A stretch of DNA of 64,000 nucleotides from Blautia pseudococcoides (lineage in GTDB: Bacteria > Bacillota > Clostridia > Lachnospirales > Lachnospiraceae), in contig NZ_CP015405.2 in the NCBI RefSeq assembly GCF_001689125.2, positions 1,207,001 through 1,271,000 of the forward strand. The letters run 5' to 3'. How positions within the stretch are numbered: the stretch's first letter is position 1; every line of letters begins with the position of its first letter. The position numbers were made by a program, and so were the translations under genes. The notes beneath the pieces were generated by a model that saw only the letters and a list, made by a program, of their open reading frames with translations, made no database searches and was not told the DNA's origin. Positions 33,488 to 42,637 of the stretch are shown here, piece by piece.

Positions 33488-36127
33488 GTGCAAAAATACG
33501 GAGTGAACGAACTTCGGAAAATGTTTTTGGAGTTCTTTGAAGGAAAAGGCCATCTGGCTATGAAGAGTTTTTCTCTTGTTCCCCATAATGATAAGAGTTT
33601 ATTGTTGATCAATTCCGGTATGGCGCCGCTGAAGCCATATTTTACAGGCGCTGAGGTGCCGCCCAGAAAAAGGGTGACCACCTGTCAGAAGTGTATCCGT
33701 ACCGGTGATATTGAAAATGTAGGTAAGACTGCCCGTCACGGCACTTTTTTTGAGATGCTGGGAAACTTCTCGTTTGGAGATTATTTTAAGAAGGAGGCAA
33801 TCCGCTGGTCCTGGGAATTTTTGACCGAGGTTGTGGGACTTGACGCGGACCGTCTGTATCCTTCTGTCTATCTTGACGATGACGACGCGTATGATATCTG
33901 GAATAAGGAAATTGGTATTCCGGCTGACCGTATTTTCCGTTTCGGAAAAGAGGACAACTTCTGGGAGCACGGTGCAGGCCCCTGCGGACCATGCTCTGAG
34001 GTATATTATGACAGAGGCGAGAGGTACGGATGCAAGGAACCGGGCTGTACGGTAGGCTGTGAGTGCGACCGTTACATGGAAGTGTGGAATAATGTATTCA
34101 CCCAGTTTGAAAATGACGGGGAAGGACACTACGAAGAACTGCAGCAGAAGAACATTGACACAGGCATGGGCCTGGAGCGTCTGGCTGTTGCTGTGCAGGA
34201 CGTGGATTCCATCTTTGATATTGATACTATCTGTGCCCTTCGGAATAAAGTCTGTGAGCTGACACACACAGAGTATAAAAAAGACGAGAACGTGGATATT
34301 TCCATCCGTCTGATCACGGACCATATCCGTTCCGCCACGTTTATGATTTCCGATGGTATTATGCCGACTAACGAAGGAAGAGGATACGTGCTGCGCCGCC
34401 TGATCCGCCGTGCTGCCCGTCATGGCCGTCTTTTGGGCGTCAAAGGGAATTTCCTTGCAGAACTCAGCAGCACAGTGATCGAAGGCTCTAAGGATGGCTA
34501 TCCGGAGCTGGATGAGAAAAGAGATTTCATCTTCAATGTGCTGACAAAGGAAGAGGAACAGTTCAGCAAGACCATTGACCAGGGCCTTCATATTCTGGAA
34601 GAGATGGAAGCGGAGATGAAAGCAGCGGGAAGCACACAGCTTTCCGGTGAGAATGCATTTAAATTATACGATACCTATGGCTTCCCTCTGGATCTGACAA
34701 AAGAGATCCTGGAAGAAAAAGAGATCTCTATTGATGAGGCCGGTTTCAAGGCCGCTATGGAAGAGCAGAGAGAGAAGGCCAGGAAAGCCCGCGAAGTGAC
34801 CAACTATATGGGCGCTGACGCTACGGTATACGATGAGATAGACCCTAAAGTCACCACAGAGTTTGTGGGTTATGACAATCTGTCCCATCAGTCCAAAATC
34901 ACAGTTCTCACAACCGAGACAGAGATTGTGGAGGCTTTGACAGAGGATGAGAAGGGGACCGTATTCGTGGAAGAGACTCCTTTCTATGCCACCATGGGCG
35001 GACAGGAAGGTGACAAAGGCCTTATTGTTCTGGGGGATGCCCAGTTTGTTGTAGAAGACACCATCAAGCTGCGCGGCGGCAAAGTGGGCCATGTGGGAAG
35101 ACTGACAAAAGGTATGTTAAAGACAGGTGATGTGGTGACACTGAAAGTCAGCGCAAAAGACCGCGCAGATACCTGTAAGAACCACAGTGCCACACATCTG
35201 CTGCAGAAAGCCCTGAAGACAGTTCTCGGCTCCCATGTAGAACAGAAGGGTTCTCTGGTAACACCGGACAGGCTGCGTTTTGACTTTGCACATTTCCAGG
35301 CTATGACCCGGGAGGAACTGGCCCGGGTGGAGGCAATGGTCAATGAGGAGATCCAGGCAGCACTTCCTGTTGTGACAGAGGTTATGAGCATTGAGGATGC
35401 CAAGAAGACAGGAGCAATGGCTCTCTTTGGAGAAAAGTACGGGGACAGCGTGCGCGTGGTTTCCATGGGAGATTTCTCCAAAGAATTGTGCGGCGGTACC
35501 CATGTATCCAATACAGGTGTGATCACTACCTTTAAGATCGTATCTGAGGCAGGCATTGCAGCCGGTGTGCGCCGTATAGAGGCACTGACCGGTGACGGTG
35601 TGTTTGGTTACTATAAAGAGATGGAACAGAAGCTGGCTCAGATCGCGTCCCTTTTGAAAACCACTCCGGCGGAGGCCGCAGACAAGATCGCTCATCTGCA
35701 GGCAGAGGTGAAAGAACTCCATAGTGAGAACGAATCCCTGAAAGCCAAACTGGCACAGGAAGCAGTGGGTGATGTGATGAACCAGGTAAAAGAGATAAAA
35801 GGCACAAAACTTCTGGCTGTATCCGTGGCAGATGTGGATATGAACGGGCTTCGCGACTTAGGCGACCAGTTAAAAGAGAAACTGGGTGAAGGTGTAGTAG
35901 TTCTTGCCAGCGTGAACAGCGGCAAAGTAAACTTGCTGGCTATGGTGACGGACAGCGCTATGAAGGGCGGAGCACATGCAGGAAATCTGGTGAAGGGCAT
36001 GGCAGCAGTGGTCGGCGGCGGCGGCGGCGGACGTCCGAACATGGCTCAGGCCGGCGGAAAAAATCCGGAAAAAGTGCCGGAAGCCCTGGAAAAAGCGGCA
36101 GAATTGCTGGAAGGCCAGTTAAAATAA
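33488..36127 (+). CDS. alaS: Alanyl-tRNA synthetase AlaS
   Basis: AlaS charges tRNA-Ala. The 879-residue protein has the complete layout: aminoacylation domain starting ELRKMFLEFFEGKGH and SGMAPLKPYF, the editing-domain zinc residues in NHSATHLLQKALK and LCGGTHVSNTG, and the C-terminal glycine-rich segment GGGGGGRPNMAQAGGK of the C-Ala domain. The start is GTG 33488 behind AGGAGG at 33474-33479; an ATG at 33481 is out of frame. A monocistronic unit by appearance. Confidence 0.97.
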   Translation: MQKYGVNELRKMFLEFFEGKGHLAMKSFSLVPHNDKSLLLINSGMAPLKPYFTGAEVPPRKRVTTCQKCIRTGDIENVGKTARHGTFFEMLGNFSFGDYFKKEAIRWSWEFLTEVVGLDADRLYPSVYLDDDDAYDIWNKEIGIPADRIFRFGKEDNFWEHGAGPCGPCSEVYYDRGERYGCKEPGCTVGCECDRYMEVWNNVFTQFENDGEGHYEELQQKNIDTGMGLERLAVAVQDVDSIFDIDTICALRNKVCELTHTEYKKDENVDISIRLITDHIRSATFMISDGIMPTNEGRGYVLRRLIRRAARHGRLLGVKGNFLAELSSTVIEGSKDGYPELDEKRDFIFNVLTKEEEQFSKTIDQGLHILEEMEAEMKAAGSTQLSGENAFKLYDTYGFPLDLTKEILEEKEISIDEAGFKAAMEEQREKARKAREVTNYMGADATVYDEIDPKVTTEFVGYDNLSHQSKITVLTTETEIVEALTEDEKGTVFVEETPFYATMGGQEGDKGLIVLGDAQFVVEDTIKLRGGKVGHVGRLTKGMLKTGDVVTLKVSAKDRADTCKNHSATHLLQKALKTVLGSHVEQKGSLVTPDRLRFDFAHFQAMTREELARVEAMVNEEIQAALPVVTEVMSIEDAKKTGAMALFGEKYGDSVRVVSMGDFSKELCGGTHVSNTGVITTFKIVSEAGIAAGVRRIEALTGDGVFGYYKEMEQKLAQIASLLKTTPAEAADKIAHLQAEVKELHSENESLKAKLAQEAVGDVMNQVKEIKGTKLLAVSVADVDMNGLRDLGDQLKEKLGEGVVVLASVNSGKVNLLAMVTDSAMKGGAHAGNLVKGMAAVVGGGGGGRPNMAQAGGKNPEKVPEALEKAAELLEGQLK

Positions 36128-36167
36128 AATTTATATAAAATTTTTTAAAGAAAATAAGTCAAAATAG

Positions 36168-36195
36168 TTGACGTACGGCAAAAATCTGATATAAT
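36168..36195 (+). promoter_or_regulatory. rpsU promoter
   Basis: TTGACG (36168-36173) and TATAAT (36190-36195) are 16 bases apart, in an A/T-rich stretch upstream of rpsU. Confidence 0.7.
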
Positions 36196-36222
36196 ATTTG
36201 ATGTGCAGTAAAAATACCCAGA

Positions 36223-36250
36223 CAGTTGTATTATGCACAATCTACAACTG
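36223..36250 (+). promoter_or_regulatory. Leader hairpin touching the rpsU ribosome-binding site
   Basis: CAGTTGTA (36223-36230) and TACAACTG (36243-36250) form a perfect eight-base-pair stem with a 12-base loop. GAGGGAGG, the Shine-Dalgarno sequence of rpsU, follows directly. Its position suggests translational control but this is inference. Confidence 0.45.
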
Positions 36251-36272
36251 GAGGGAGGTTAGGTGTGAGACT

Positions 36273-36449
36273 ATGTCAAATGTAATCGTAAAAGAAAACG
36301 AAACTTTGGATAGCGCTTTACGTCGTTTCAAGCGTAGCTGTGCAAAAGCAGGCATTCAGCAGGAAATCCGTAAAAGAGAGCATTACGAGAAACCAAGCGT
36401 TCGTCGTAAGAAAAAATCTGAAGCAGCTAGAAAACGTAAATATAATTAA
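36273..36449 (+). CDS. rpsU: 30S ribosomal protein S21
   Basis: S21 is a small basic protein of the 30S subunit. The 58-residue product reads [20 protein letters not shown] at the start, the family signature, and ends in a Lys/Arg-rich tail ([15 protein letters not shown]). The frame is open from 36198 but ATG 36273 gives the standard N-terminus; the strong GAGGGAGG lies at 36251-36258. It has its own promoter and is followed by a terminator. Confidence 0.96.
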   Translation: MSNVIVKENETLDSALRRFKRSCAKAGIQQEIRKREHYEKPSVRRKKKSEAARKRKYN

Positions 36450-36457
36450 TGTGCAGT

Positions 36458-36488
36458 AAAAGCCTCTGGACAAAGCCAGAGGCTTTTT
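36458..36488 (+). terminator. Intrinsic terminator of rpsU
   Basis: AAAAGCCTCTGG (36458-36469) pairs with CCAGAGGCTTTT (36476-36487) around a six-base loop, with a T-run at the end. It lies nine bases after the rpsU stop. Confidence 0.92.
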
Positions 36489-36533
36489 TACGACTCTGCA
36501 GCCAAAGAAACGCAAAGAGAGGATGGTGAGAAG

Positions 36534-38069
36534 ATGAAAAAGATTATTGACCTGGTATCCAGCCGGATCTTTGTATTTGCCCTGGCTGTGCTGCTGCAGC
36601 TTGTATGGCTGGTGGCGCTGGCATGGGGGATGAGGAATATTTCCACCACGGTGGGATGGGTTATGAACATCCTGAGCCTGTTCCTGGTACTGTGGCTGGT
36701 CAATAAGAAAATCAACCCTTCTTACAAGCTTGCCTGGACTATTTTGATCCTTGTCATCCCTGTCTTCGGTGCAATTGTGTACCTGCTGTTCGGTGAATCC
36801 CGTGTGGCGAAAAAAATGACAAGGGAATCTGAGGCAGTTCTCACGGAAATCGGCAATTATTTCAAGGAAGATCCCAGAACCAGGTCAGAGCTTCAGGATA
36901 CGGACCGGGGCGTATCCATCCAATCCGCCTATATCAGGGACTATGCTGGTTTTCCTCTCCACAAGAATACCACCACCAAGTATTACCCGGTGGGGGATAC
37001 CATGTTTGTGGACATGCTGGAGGAGATCAAAAAGGCAGAGCATTTTATCTTTCTGGAATATTTTATCATACATGACGGAAGAATGTGGCGGGAAATCCTT
37101 CAGGTCCTGGAGGAGAAGGTCAGGGAAGGCGTGGATGTGCGCCTGATCTATGACGATATGGGGTGTGTGACTACCCTGCCCCACAGATATTATAAAGAAC
37201 TGCAGAAAAAGGGGATTAAATGTGCCGCGTTTAATCCGGTCCGGCCTGTGCTGAATATTATCCTCAACAACCGGGACCACAGAAAGATCCTGGTGATTGA
37301 CGGTCATACAGGATTCACAGGCGGTATCAATCTGGCGGATGAATATATCAACGAGGATGTGCGGTTTGGGCATTGGAAAGATACCGGTGTCATGCTGCAT
37401 GGGGAAGGTGTCTGGAACCTGACCGTGATGTTTCTGCAGATGTGGGCAGTGATCACCCATACTAGAAGCCATCTGCCGGCTTACGGACCTTATATTTACC
37501 ATCCGGAAGAATTTGAAAATGACGGTTTTGTACAGCCCTACGGAGACAGCCCTCTGGATAACGAGATCGTTGGGGAGAATGTTTACCTGAATATCATCAA
37601 CCAGGCAAAACGGTATGTGTATATCTGTACGCCGTATCTGATCATTGACAATGAGATGATGACAGCCTTGTGCCTGGCTTCCAAAAAGGGCGTGGATGTG
37701 CGGATCGTGACACCGGGAATCCCTGATAAGAAAATGGTGTTCCTCCTGACCCAGTCCTACTATGAACAGCTTCTGGAGGCAGGTGTGAGAATTTTTCAGT
37801 ACACACCGGGATTTATCCATTCCAAATCTTTTGTCTGTGATGACGAGATCGCATCTGTAGGCACTATTAATCTGGACTACAGAAGCCTGTATCTGCATTT
37901 TGAATGTGCAGTGTGGATGTACAAAAGCCGGGCTGTTATGCAGGTAAAGGACGATATGGAGGATACATTTCCAAAATGCAGGGAAATCTGCATGAAGTTC
38001 TGCCGCAGCCGGAATATTGTTGTGCGTATGACACAGAGTATTCTCAGGCTATTTGCACCCATGCTTTAG
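36534..38069 (+). CDS. cls: Cardiolipin synthase
   Basis: The enzyme makes cardiolipin from phosphatidylglycerol at the membrane. The 511-residue protein has two N-terminal membrane segments (VFALAVLLQLVWLVALAWGM; LAWTILILVIPVFGAIVYLL), then two phospholipase-D HKD motifs: HRKILVIDGHTGFTGG near residue 247 and HSKSFVCDDEIASVGTINLD near residue 429. Length and layout match bacterial ClsA. ATG 36534 begins MKKIIDLVSSRIF. A promoter for the next transcript starts within ten bases of the stop. Confidence 0.94.
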   Translation: MKKIIDLVSSRIFVFALAVLLQLVWLVALAWGMRNISTTVGWVMNILSLFLVLWLVNKKINPSYKLAWTILILVIPVFGAIVYLLFGESRVAKKMTRESEAVLTEIGNYFKEDPRTRSELQDTDRGVSIQSAYIRDYAGFPLHKNTTTKYYPVGDTMFVDMLEEIKKAEHFIFLEYFIIHDGRMWREILQVLEEKVREGVDVRLIYDDMGCVTTLPHRYYKELQKKGIKCAAFNPVRPVLNIILNNRDHRKILVIDGHTGFTGGINLADEYINEDVRFGHWKDTGVMLHGEGVWNLTVMFLQMWAVITHTRSHLPAYGPYIYHPEEFENDGFVQPYGDSPLDNEIVGENVYLNIINQAKRYVYICTPYLIIDNEMMTALCLASKKGVDVRIVTPGIPDKKMVFLLTQSYYEQLLEAGVRIFQYTPGFIHSKSFVCDDEIASVGTINLDYRSLYLHFECAVWMYKSRAVMQVKDDMEDTFPKCREICMKFCRSRNIVVRMTQSILRLFAPML

Positions 38070-38077
38070 TTTTTTTC

Positions 38078-38106
38078 TTTACAAGCCAGGGCTCCCATGA
38101 TAGAAT
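38078..38106 (+). promoter_or_regulatory. Promoter upstream of repeat A2
   Basis: TTTACA (38078-38083) and TAGAAT (38101-38106) are separated by 17 bases. Transcription would run through repeat A2 into the gene at 38315, making the repeat part of its leader. Confidence 0.5.
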
Positions 38107-38120
38107 GGGCACATAAAACC

Positions 38121-38254
38121 GTAACAGTTCAGACAGCTGAACTGCTACAGGCATCCAGCCATTAAAAATCGCTTTGGGATGGTCTGGATGCCTACTGCTG
38201 CCACACGTATGTATGGTCAGCGCAGTGAATGCGCGGACCTGTCTGAACTGTTAC
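38121..38254 (-). repeat. Repeat family A, full copy A2 (134 bp)
   Basis: Ends are GTAACAGTTCAGACAG and CTGTCTGAACTGTTAC on the plus strand, a 16-bp perfect terminal inverted repeat. Inside are the hairpin GGTCCGCGCATTCACTGCGC (minus strand) and a second long stem GGCATCCAG / CTGGATGCC. It is the same element as 59979-60112 in the opposite orientation. Confidence 0.9.
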
Positions 38255-38314
38255 ATAAAACCTACAATGAAGACACATGTTAAGAGATGCGCCAATTATA
38301 AGGGGAGATTAGTT

Positions 38315-38911
38315 ATGATTTGGACAAAGAGTATGTTTGGGATAGATCTCTACCATGTCACCCAGTGGTTTTTAGTTTACAGCATTCTGGGATGGATCGT
38401 GGAATCTATCTACATGTCAATCTGCAACAGGCGGATTACCAACAGGGGGTTTGTAAGAGGGCCGTTCTGCCCGATTTACGGAGTGGGGGCTTTATCTGTG
38501 TTTTTTCTGCTGAGACCGTTCTGCGATAACCTTCTGCTGTTATATATACTGGGCTGTGTGTTTCCCACACTGCTTGAGTATCTGACAGCCAGGCTTATGC
38601 TTTCCATGTTCGGAGAGGTGTGGTGGGATTATTCGGAGAAGCCTTTTAATTACAAAGGAATTCTCTGTCTGGAAAGCACCATAGCATGGGGATTTTATAC
38701 TTTAGGCCTGTTTCTGTTTCTGCATGAAGGGGTGGAACGTTTTGTGGACAGCTATCCGTTTTCCGTTGGATACCGGGCAGGGTCCCTGATTCTGTTCTTG
38801 TTCACAGCAGATTTTTTACATACTTTATACGAAAAGAAAAAGGACAGTCTGCCTTCCTCTTTCGGAGAGGTGCGGGAGGGAATACGTTCCCTGATCTACG
38901 GCAGATTTTAA
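38315..38911 (+). CDS. Putative ABC-transporter type IV family membrane protein
   Basis: The 198-residue membrane protein matches the CmpB-like family (putative ABC-transporter type IV): YSILGWIVESIYMS, NRRITNRGFVRGPFCPIYGVG and a later EKPFNYKGILCLESTIAWG. About five hydrophobic segments are visible. No ATPase gene is nearby, and the transport role of the family is not established. The frame is open from 38174 within repeat A2, but ATG 38315 with AGGGGAG at 38301-38307 is the natural start. Confidence 0.8.
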   Translation: MIWTKSMFGIDLYHVTQWFLVYSILGWIVESIYMSICNRRITNRGFVRGPFCPIYGVGALSVFFLLRPFCDNLLLLYILGCVFPTLLEYLTARLMLSMFGEVWWDYSEKPFNYKGILCLESTIAWGFYTLGLFLFLHEGVERFVDSYPFSVGYRAGSLILFLFTADFLHTLYEKKKDSLPSSFGEVREGIRSLIYGRF

Positions 38912-38914
38912 AAA

Positions 38915-38944
38915 AAGAGGGGCGCCTGCGGGCGTCCCTCTTGC
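38915..38944. terminator. Hairpin after the type IV family gene
   Basis: AAGAGGGGCGCC and GGGCGTCCCTCTT form an imperfect stem around TGC. The T-run lies on the minus-strand side (AAAAAAA to the left on plus), so it is a better terminator for leftward transcription; for the plus gene it is only a hairpin. Confidence 0.45.
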
Positions 38945-38948
38945 CAAT

Positions 38949-39191
38949 GAATATATCGGATGTAGTGTTGATGTATTAGATGAAAACGGAACTATTATTT
39001 ATACAGGATATATGGGCGAAATCAAGCAATTTGGACCAGGGCAGAAAGCTCAATTAGAAATGTATACGGGAGTACAAGGGGCAAGTCTCTGTCCTGCTGC
39101 CCCTGCTATTATGGTTTTAATCCATTATATGTCATTGATTTTGTATCGTTTTAGGCTGAGAGTGAAAGTTCCCAGCCTTTTCATTTTATAA
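38949..39191 (+). pseudogene. Possible coding remnant, 5'-truncated
   Basis: An open frame without start codon reads EYIGCSVDVLDENGTIIYTG and then MGEIKQFGPGQKAQLEMYTG, which looks like real protein, before degenerating into LCPAAPAIMVLIHY and stopping at 39191. The composition is more A/T-rich than its neighbours. No family was recognised. It may be the tail of a lost gene joined to unrelated DNA; evidence is only the protein-like reading frame. Confidence 0.3.
39153..39184 (+). terminator. Weak terminator-like hairpin
   Basis: AGGCTG (39153-39158) and CAGCCT (39173-39178) form a six-base-pair stem followed by TTTCATTTT. Weak, but placed after the coding remnant. Confidence 0.35.
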
Positions 39192-39290
39192 AATCACTGT
39201 GTCAACGTTTCAATTTGGTATAGTATATCATCTGTGTAATTACTGTCAGGATTGTATACAAAGACGCTTTGAACGCTACACGAGGGAGAT

Positions 39291-39596
39291 GTGAACGAAG
39301 GACTCATGGAAGCAGAAATAAAAAATGTCAAAATATATAGTCAAAAAAAGCAGGAAATAAAAGCAGATGCACTAAAACCCGGAATGTATATTCAATTGTC
39401 ACTTCAAGAAGGCAGTTCGGTTATGGAGAGTTATCCCTTGTTGATCAGTGGTGCGCTGGAAGTTCATGTTCTGGAACAGGGGAATGATTACATAGGTTTG
39501 TATCTGGATATAATAAAGGAGATTTATGGCAGAGATTCCGCCCTAAATGACGGAATGGGGGTTATGGCACTGGACTCGGCAGTCCGGGTACCGTGA
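39291..39596 (+). CDS. Small hypothetical protein
   Basis: The frame gives 101 residues from GTG 39291 or 96 from ATG 39306. The sequence has charged and beta-strand-like stretches (NVKIYSQKKQEIKADALK; YPLLISGALEVHVLEQGND) and no membrane segment or signal. GAGGGAG at 39281-39287 is very close to the GTG and far from the ATG, so neither start is ideal. No family recognised. The flanking 270 bases to the right (39597-39869) contain only broken, protein-like fragments in other frames (such as NPNVILAGQ, ETEKTALLFRLKNGVPVLMQ), so this may be part of a decayed locus. Confidence 0.4.
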   Translation: MNEGLMEAEIKNVKIYSQKKQEIKADALKPGMYIQLSLQEGSSVMESYPLLISGALEVHVLEQGNDYIGLYLDIIKEIYGRDSALNDGMGVMALDSAVRVP

Positions 39597-39869
39597 AGTG
39601 CCCGAATCCGAATGTGATCCTTGCAGGACAGTAAGAAACAGAAAAAACAGCTTTACTTTTTCGGCTAAAAAATGGTGTTCCGGTCTTAATGCAAATGGAT
39701 ATGATGACTGCAACGCTTCTTTTAAGGAGGGAGCAGGGACATTCAAACTGAATTATACCTGGATTTCCTGAATATAGCAACGAAAATGTCATGGAGCCAG
39801 GCTTTCCGTATTCTATTTTTTATCCCGGTGTAATACAATTCTATAAGAGCATTTCTACGGGAGAGCGGT

Positions 39870-41033
39870 ATGTTTCGGAAAGCATCTGTTTTTCTGGTCT
39901 TATTTTCCCTTATTGTCAATATAGCCCTGCCGGTCACGGTGCACGCGGAGGGGGAGGATTTGATCACCGCACCTCATGGGGTTCTGATGGAGGCATCCAC
40001 AGGAACCATAATCTACGAGAAGGACAAAGACACCAAGGTCTACCCAGCCAGTATTACAAAAATTATGACTCTGGTGCTGATATTTGATGAGATCGCCAAG
40101 GGCACCCTACATATGGAGGATGAAGTGACTACAAGCGCCTACGCCAAATCCATGGGCGGTTCCCAGGTCTATCTGGAGGAGGGCGAGAAGCAGACTGTGG
40201 AGACTATGATAAAATGTATTGTCATTGCCTCCGGTAACGATGCCAGTGTGGCCATGGCGGAACACATAGCGGGAAGTGAGGCGGAGTTTGTCAAACGTAT
40301 GAATGAGAGGGCAGCAGGGCTTAACATGACAGGCACGCATTTCGAGGACTGCTGCGGACTGACGGAGTCCACCAACCACTATACCACGGCATATGACGTG
40401 GCCCTCATGTCCAGGGAGCTGGTGACAAAATACCCCAAGATTTTGGATTACTCCTCCATCTGGATGGAGAATATCACCCATAATACAGCAAAGGGAAGCA
40501 GTGAGTTCGGCCTTACCAATACAAATAAGCTTCTGCGCAGCTATGACGGCTGTGTAGGACTTAAAACAGGGAGTACCAGTCTGGCAAAATACTGTGTCTC
40601 CGAGGTGGCCGAGAGAAACGGGATCACACTCATAAGCGTGGTCATGACAGCGCCTGACTATAAAGTGCGGTTTAAGGACGCAGCGGCAATGCTGAACCTG
40701 GGCTTTGGTGCCTGCAGTCTTTATGTGGACGAAAATAAAGACAGCCTGCCAAAGGTTCCGGTAAAGGGTTCCATTCAGGAAAAGACGTCTGTATCTTACG
40801 AGGGGGATTTCCGCTATCTGGATACAAAGGGGGAGGCTCTTGACCATATACAGAAGAAGATCAATCTGAAAAAAAGCACAGACGCCCCTGTAAAGAAAGG
40901 CAGCAAGGCAGGGACTGCGGATTATTATCTGAATGGAAAAAAAATAGGCAGTGTCAGCCTGTTATTTAACGAGACGGTGGAGAAGGCCGGGTATATGGAT
41001 TATGTGAAAAAGGTATTCAAAACTTTTTTCTAA
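39870..41033 (+). CDS. D-alanyl-D-alanine carboxypeptidase (DacF/PBP5 family)
   Basis: This secreted low-molecular-weight penicillin-binding protein trims the terminal D-Ala from peptidoglycan stem peptides. The 387-residue protein has a signal peptide (VFLVLFSLIVNIALPVTVHA), the active-site SxxK in PASITKIM, SxN in ASGNDAS and KTG in GLKTGSTSLAK, then a C-terminal domain and a final amphipathic segment (YMDYVKKVFKTFF) likely to associate with the membrane. ATG 39870 follows GGGAGAG at 39859-39865. A second member of the family is encoded at 50420-51655. Confidence 0.92.
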   Translation: MFRKASVFLVLFSLIVNIALPVTVHAEGEDLITAPHGVLMEASTGTIIYEKDKDTKVYPASITKIMTLVLIFDEIAKGTLHMEDEVTTSAYAKSMGGSQVYLEEGEKQTVETMIKCIVIASGNDASVAMAEHIAGSEAEFVKRMNERAAGLNMTGTHFEDCCGLTESTNHYTTAYDVALMSRELVTKYPKILDYSSIWMENITHNTAKGSSEFGLTNTNKLLRSYDGCVGLKTGSTSLAKYCVSEVAERNGITLISVVMTAPDYKVRFKDAAAMLNLGFGACSLYVDENKDSLPKVPVKGSIQEKTSVSYEGDFRYLDTKGEALDHIQKKINLKKSTDAPVKKGSKAGTADYYLNGKKIGSVSLLFNETVEKAGYMDYVKKVFKTFF

Positions 41034-41093
41034 AAAATAAAATTTGGGTATTGCAGGATAGAAATGTTTGCATTATAATAGCCCGGTAACAAA

Positions 41094-41127
41094 AAGACGG
41101 AGGGTGCCCGCTGGCACCTTCCTTTTT
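41094..41127 (+). terminator. Intrinsic terminator after the dac gene
   Basis: GGAGGGTGCC (41099-41108) pairs with GGCACCTTCC (41113-41122), with one G-U pair, around CGCT; TTTTT follows. AAAAAG to the left suggests it may work in both directions. Confidence 0.88.
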
Positions 41128-41220
41128 CGTGAAAAAATGACTTGATGGCAGAGGAAAGCCGCGCCCGCGCTTTTTTGTCTGCCGGTGGACACATTGTTTA
41201 CAGAGAGAATGAGGAGAGGC

Positions 41221-42567
41221 ATGCAGAAAGATATGACAGCCGGCAGCCCGGCAAAAGCGATTGTAGGATTTACAATTCCGGTATTCATCGGAAATATTTT
41301 TCAGCAGTTTTACAGTATGGTGGACACCATCATTGTAGGAAAATTCGTAGGTACCAAAGCACTGGCAGCCGTGGGGAGCGTGGGTACCATTAACTTTTTG
41401 ATCATTGGTTTTATGCTGGGTCTGACAGCGGGATTCACCGTGCTGACAGCCCAGAGATACGGTGCGGGAGACATGAAGAATATGAGGCGGACTGTGGGGT
41501 CAGCGGCCGTGCTGTCCCTGATCGTCACCCTTGTCATGACATTGGTGAGTATGCTGGGAATGCGTGGGCTTCTGCAGTTTATGCACACCCCCGAGGACAT
41601 TTTTGGTGACGCATACAGGTATATTATGATCATCTGCGGCGGCATTTTTGCCACCGTGCTATATAACCTGCTTGCCAGTGTGCTGAGAGCACTGGGAAAC
41701 AGCCAGGTGCCGCTGTATTTTCTGATTTTGTCGGCACTGCTGAATGTGGTGCTGGATCTTTTGTTTATCATTGTATTTCACTGGGGAGCCGCCGGAGCAG
41801 CCTACGCCACGGTTATATCCCAGGGGGTTTCCGGGATTCTCTGCCTGGTGTATATAGCAAAGAAAATGCCGGAACTGCGCCTTGAGAAAGGGGATTTCCG
41901 CCTGTCCGCCCATATTGTGAAAATGCAGGTGGGAATCGGCATCCCCATGGCGCTTCAGTATTCCATCACAGCCATTGGAACCATGATGGTACAGTCTGCG
42001 CTGAACATGCTGGGGTCCATGGCGGTGGCAGCCTTTACCGCAGCCAGCAAGGTGGAGCAGATCGCTACCCAGGCCTATGTGGCACTTGGGACTACTATGG
42101 CAACCTTCTGTGCCCAGAATATGGGGGCAGGAAAGCTTGACAGGATACGCAGGGGATTTCGGGCGACAACCTGGATCGGTGTGGCCTATTCCCTGGTCTT
42201 TGGCCTTCTGACCGCCTTTTTTGGAAAATATCTGACTTATCTTTTTGTGTCCAGCGATGTGCAGACACTGATGGGGCAGGTGGATATTTACCTGAAATGT
42301 GCATCCCTGTTTTTTATTGCCCTGAATATTGTAAATGTCTACCGGAACGGCATACAGGGGATGGGATACGGTGTCCTGCCTATGATGGCAGGTGTGGCGG
42401 AGCTTTTAGGCCGCGGTATCGTGGCTTTGGCCGCGGGATTAAACAGGAGTTACCTTCTGGCCTGCCTGGCAAGCCCGGTGGCCTGGGTATTTGCAGGTGT
42501 GCTGCTGCTTTTCATGTACCGGGTAGTTATGAAGCAGCAGGAAAAAGTTTTCGGAAAAACCAGATAG
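41221..42567 (+). CDS. MATE family efflux transporter
   Basis: The 448-residue protein has twelve predicted membrane segments and the MATE N-terminal signature AIVGFTIPVFIGNIFQQFYS followed by MVDTIIVGKFVG. In the second half, VAAFTAASKVEQIATQ and NMGAGKLDRIRRG are also typical. MATE pumps export cationic drugs or metabolites using sodium or proton gradients. In-frame starts exist at 41185, 41209, 41221 and 41233; ATG 41221 is chosen for GAGGAG at 41211-41216 and for the N-terminus MQKDMTAGSPAKAI. Substrate cannot be inferred. Confidence 0.9.
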   Translation: MQKDMTAGSPAKAIVGFTIPVFIGNIFQQFYSMVDTIIVGKFVGTKALAAVGSVGTINFLIIGFMLGLTAGFTVLTAQRYGAGDMKNMRRTVGSAAVLSLIVTLVMTLVSMLGMRGLLQFMHTPEDIFGDAYRYIMIICGGIFATVLYNLLASVLRALGNSQVPLYFLILSALLNVVLDLLFIIVFHWGAAGAAYATVISQGVSGILCLVYIAKKMPELRLEKGDFRLSAHIVKMQVGIGIPMALQYSITAIGTMMVQSALNMLGSMAVAAFTAASKVEQIATQAYVALGTTMATFCAQNMGAGKLDRIRRGFRATTWIGVAYSLVFGLLTAFFGKYLTYLFVSSDVQTLMGQVDIYLKCASLFFIALNIVNVYRNGIQGMGYGVLPMMAGVAELLGRGIVALAAGLNRSYLLACLASPVAWVFAGVLLLFMYRVVMKQQEKVFGKTR

Positions 42568-42637
42568 TCTTGCCTTTTCTTTTTTCTCTTTTTGAGTTAA
42601 AATAGAAAAAAAACAGAGAGAAAAGCAGGGAGTATTT

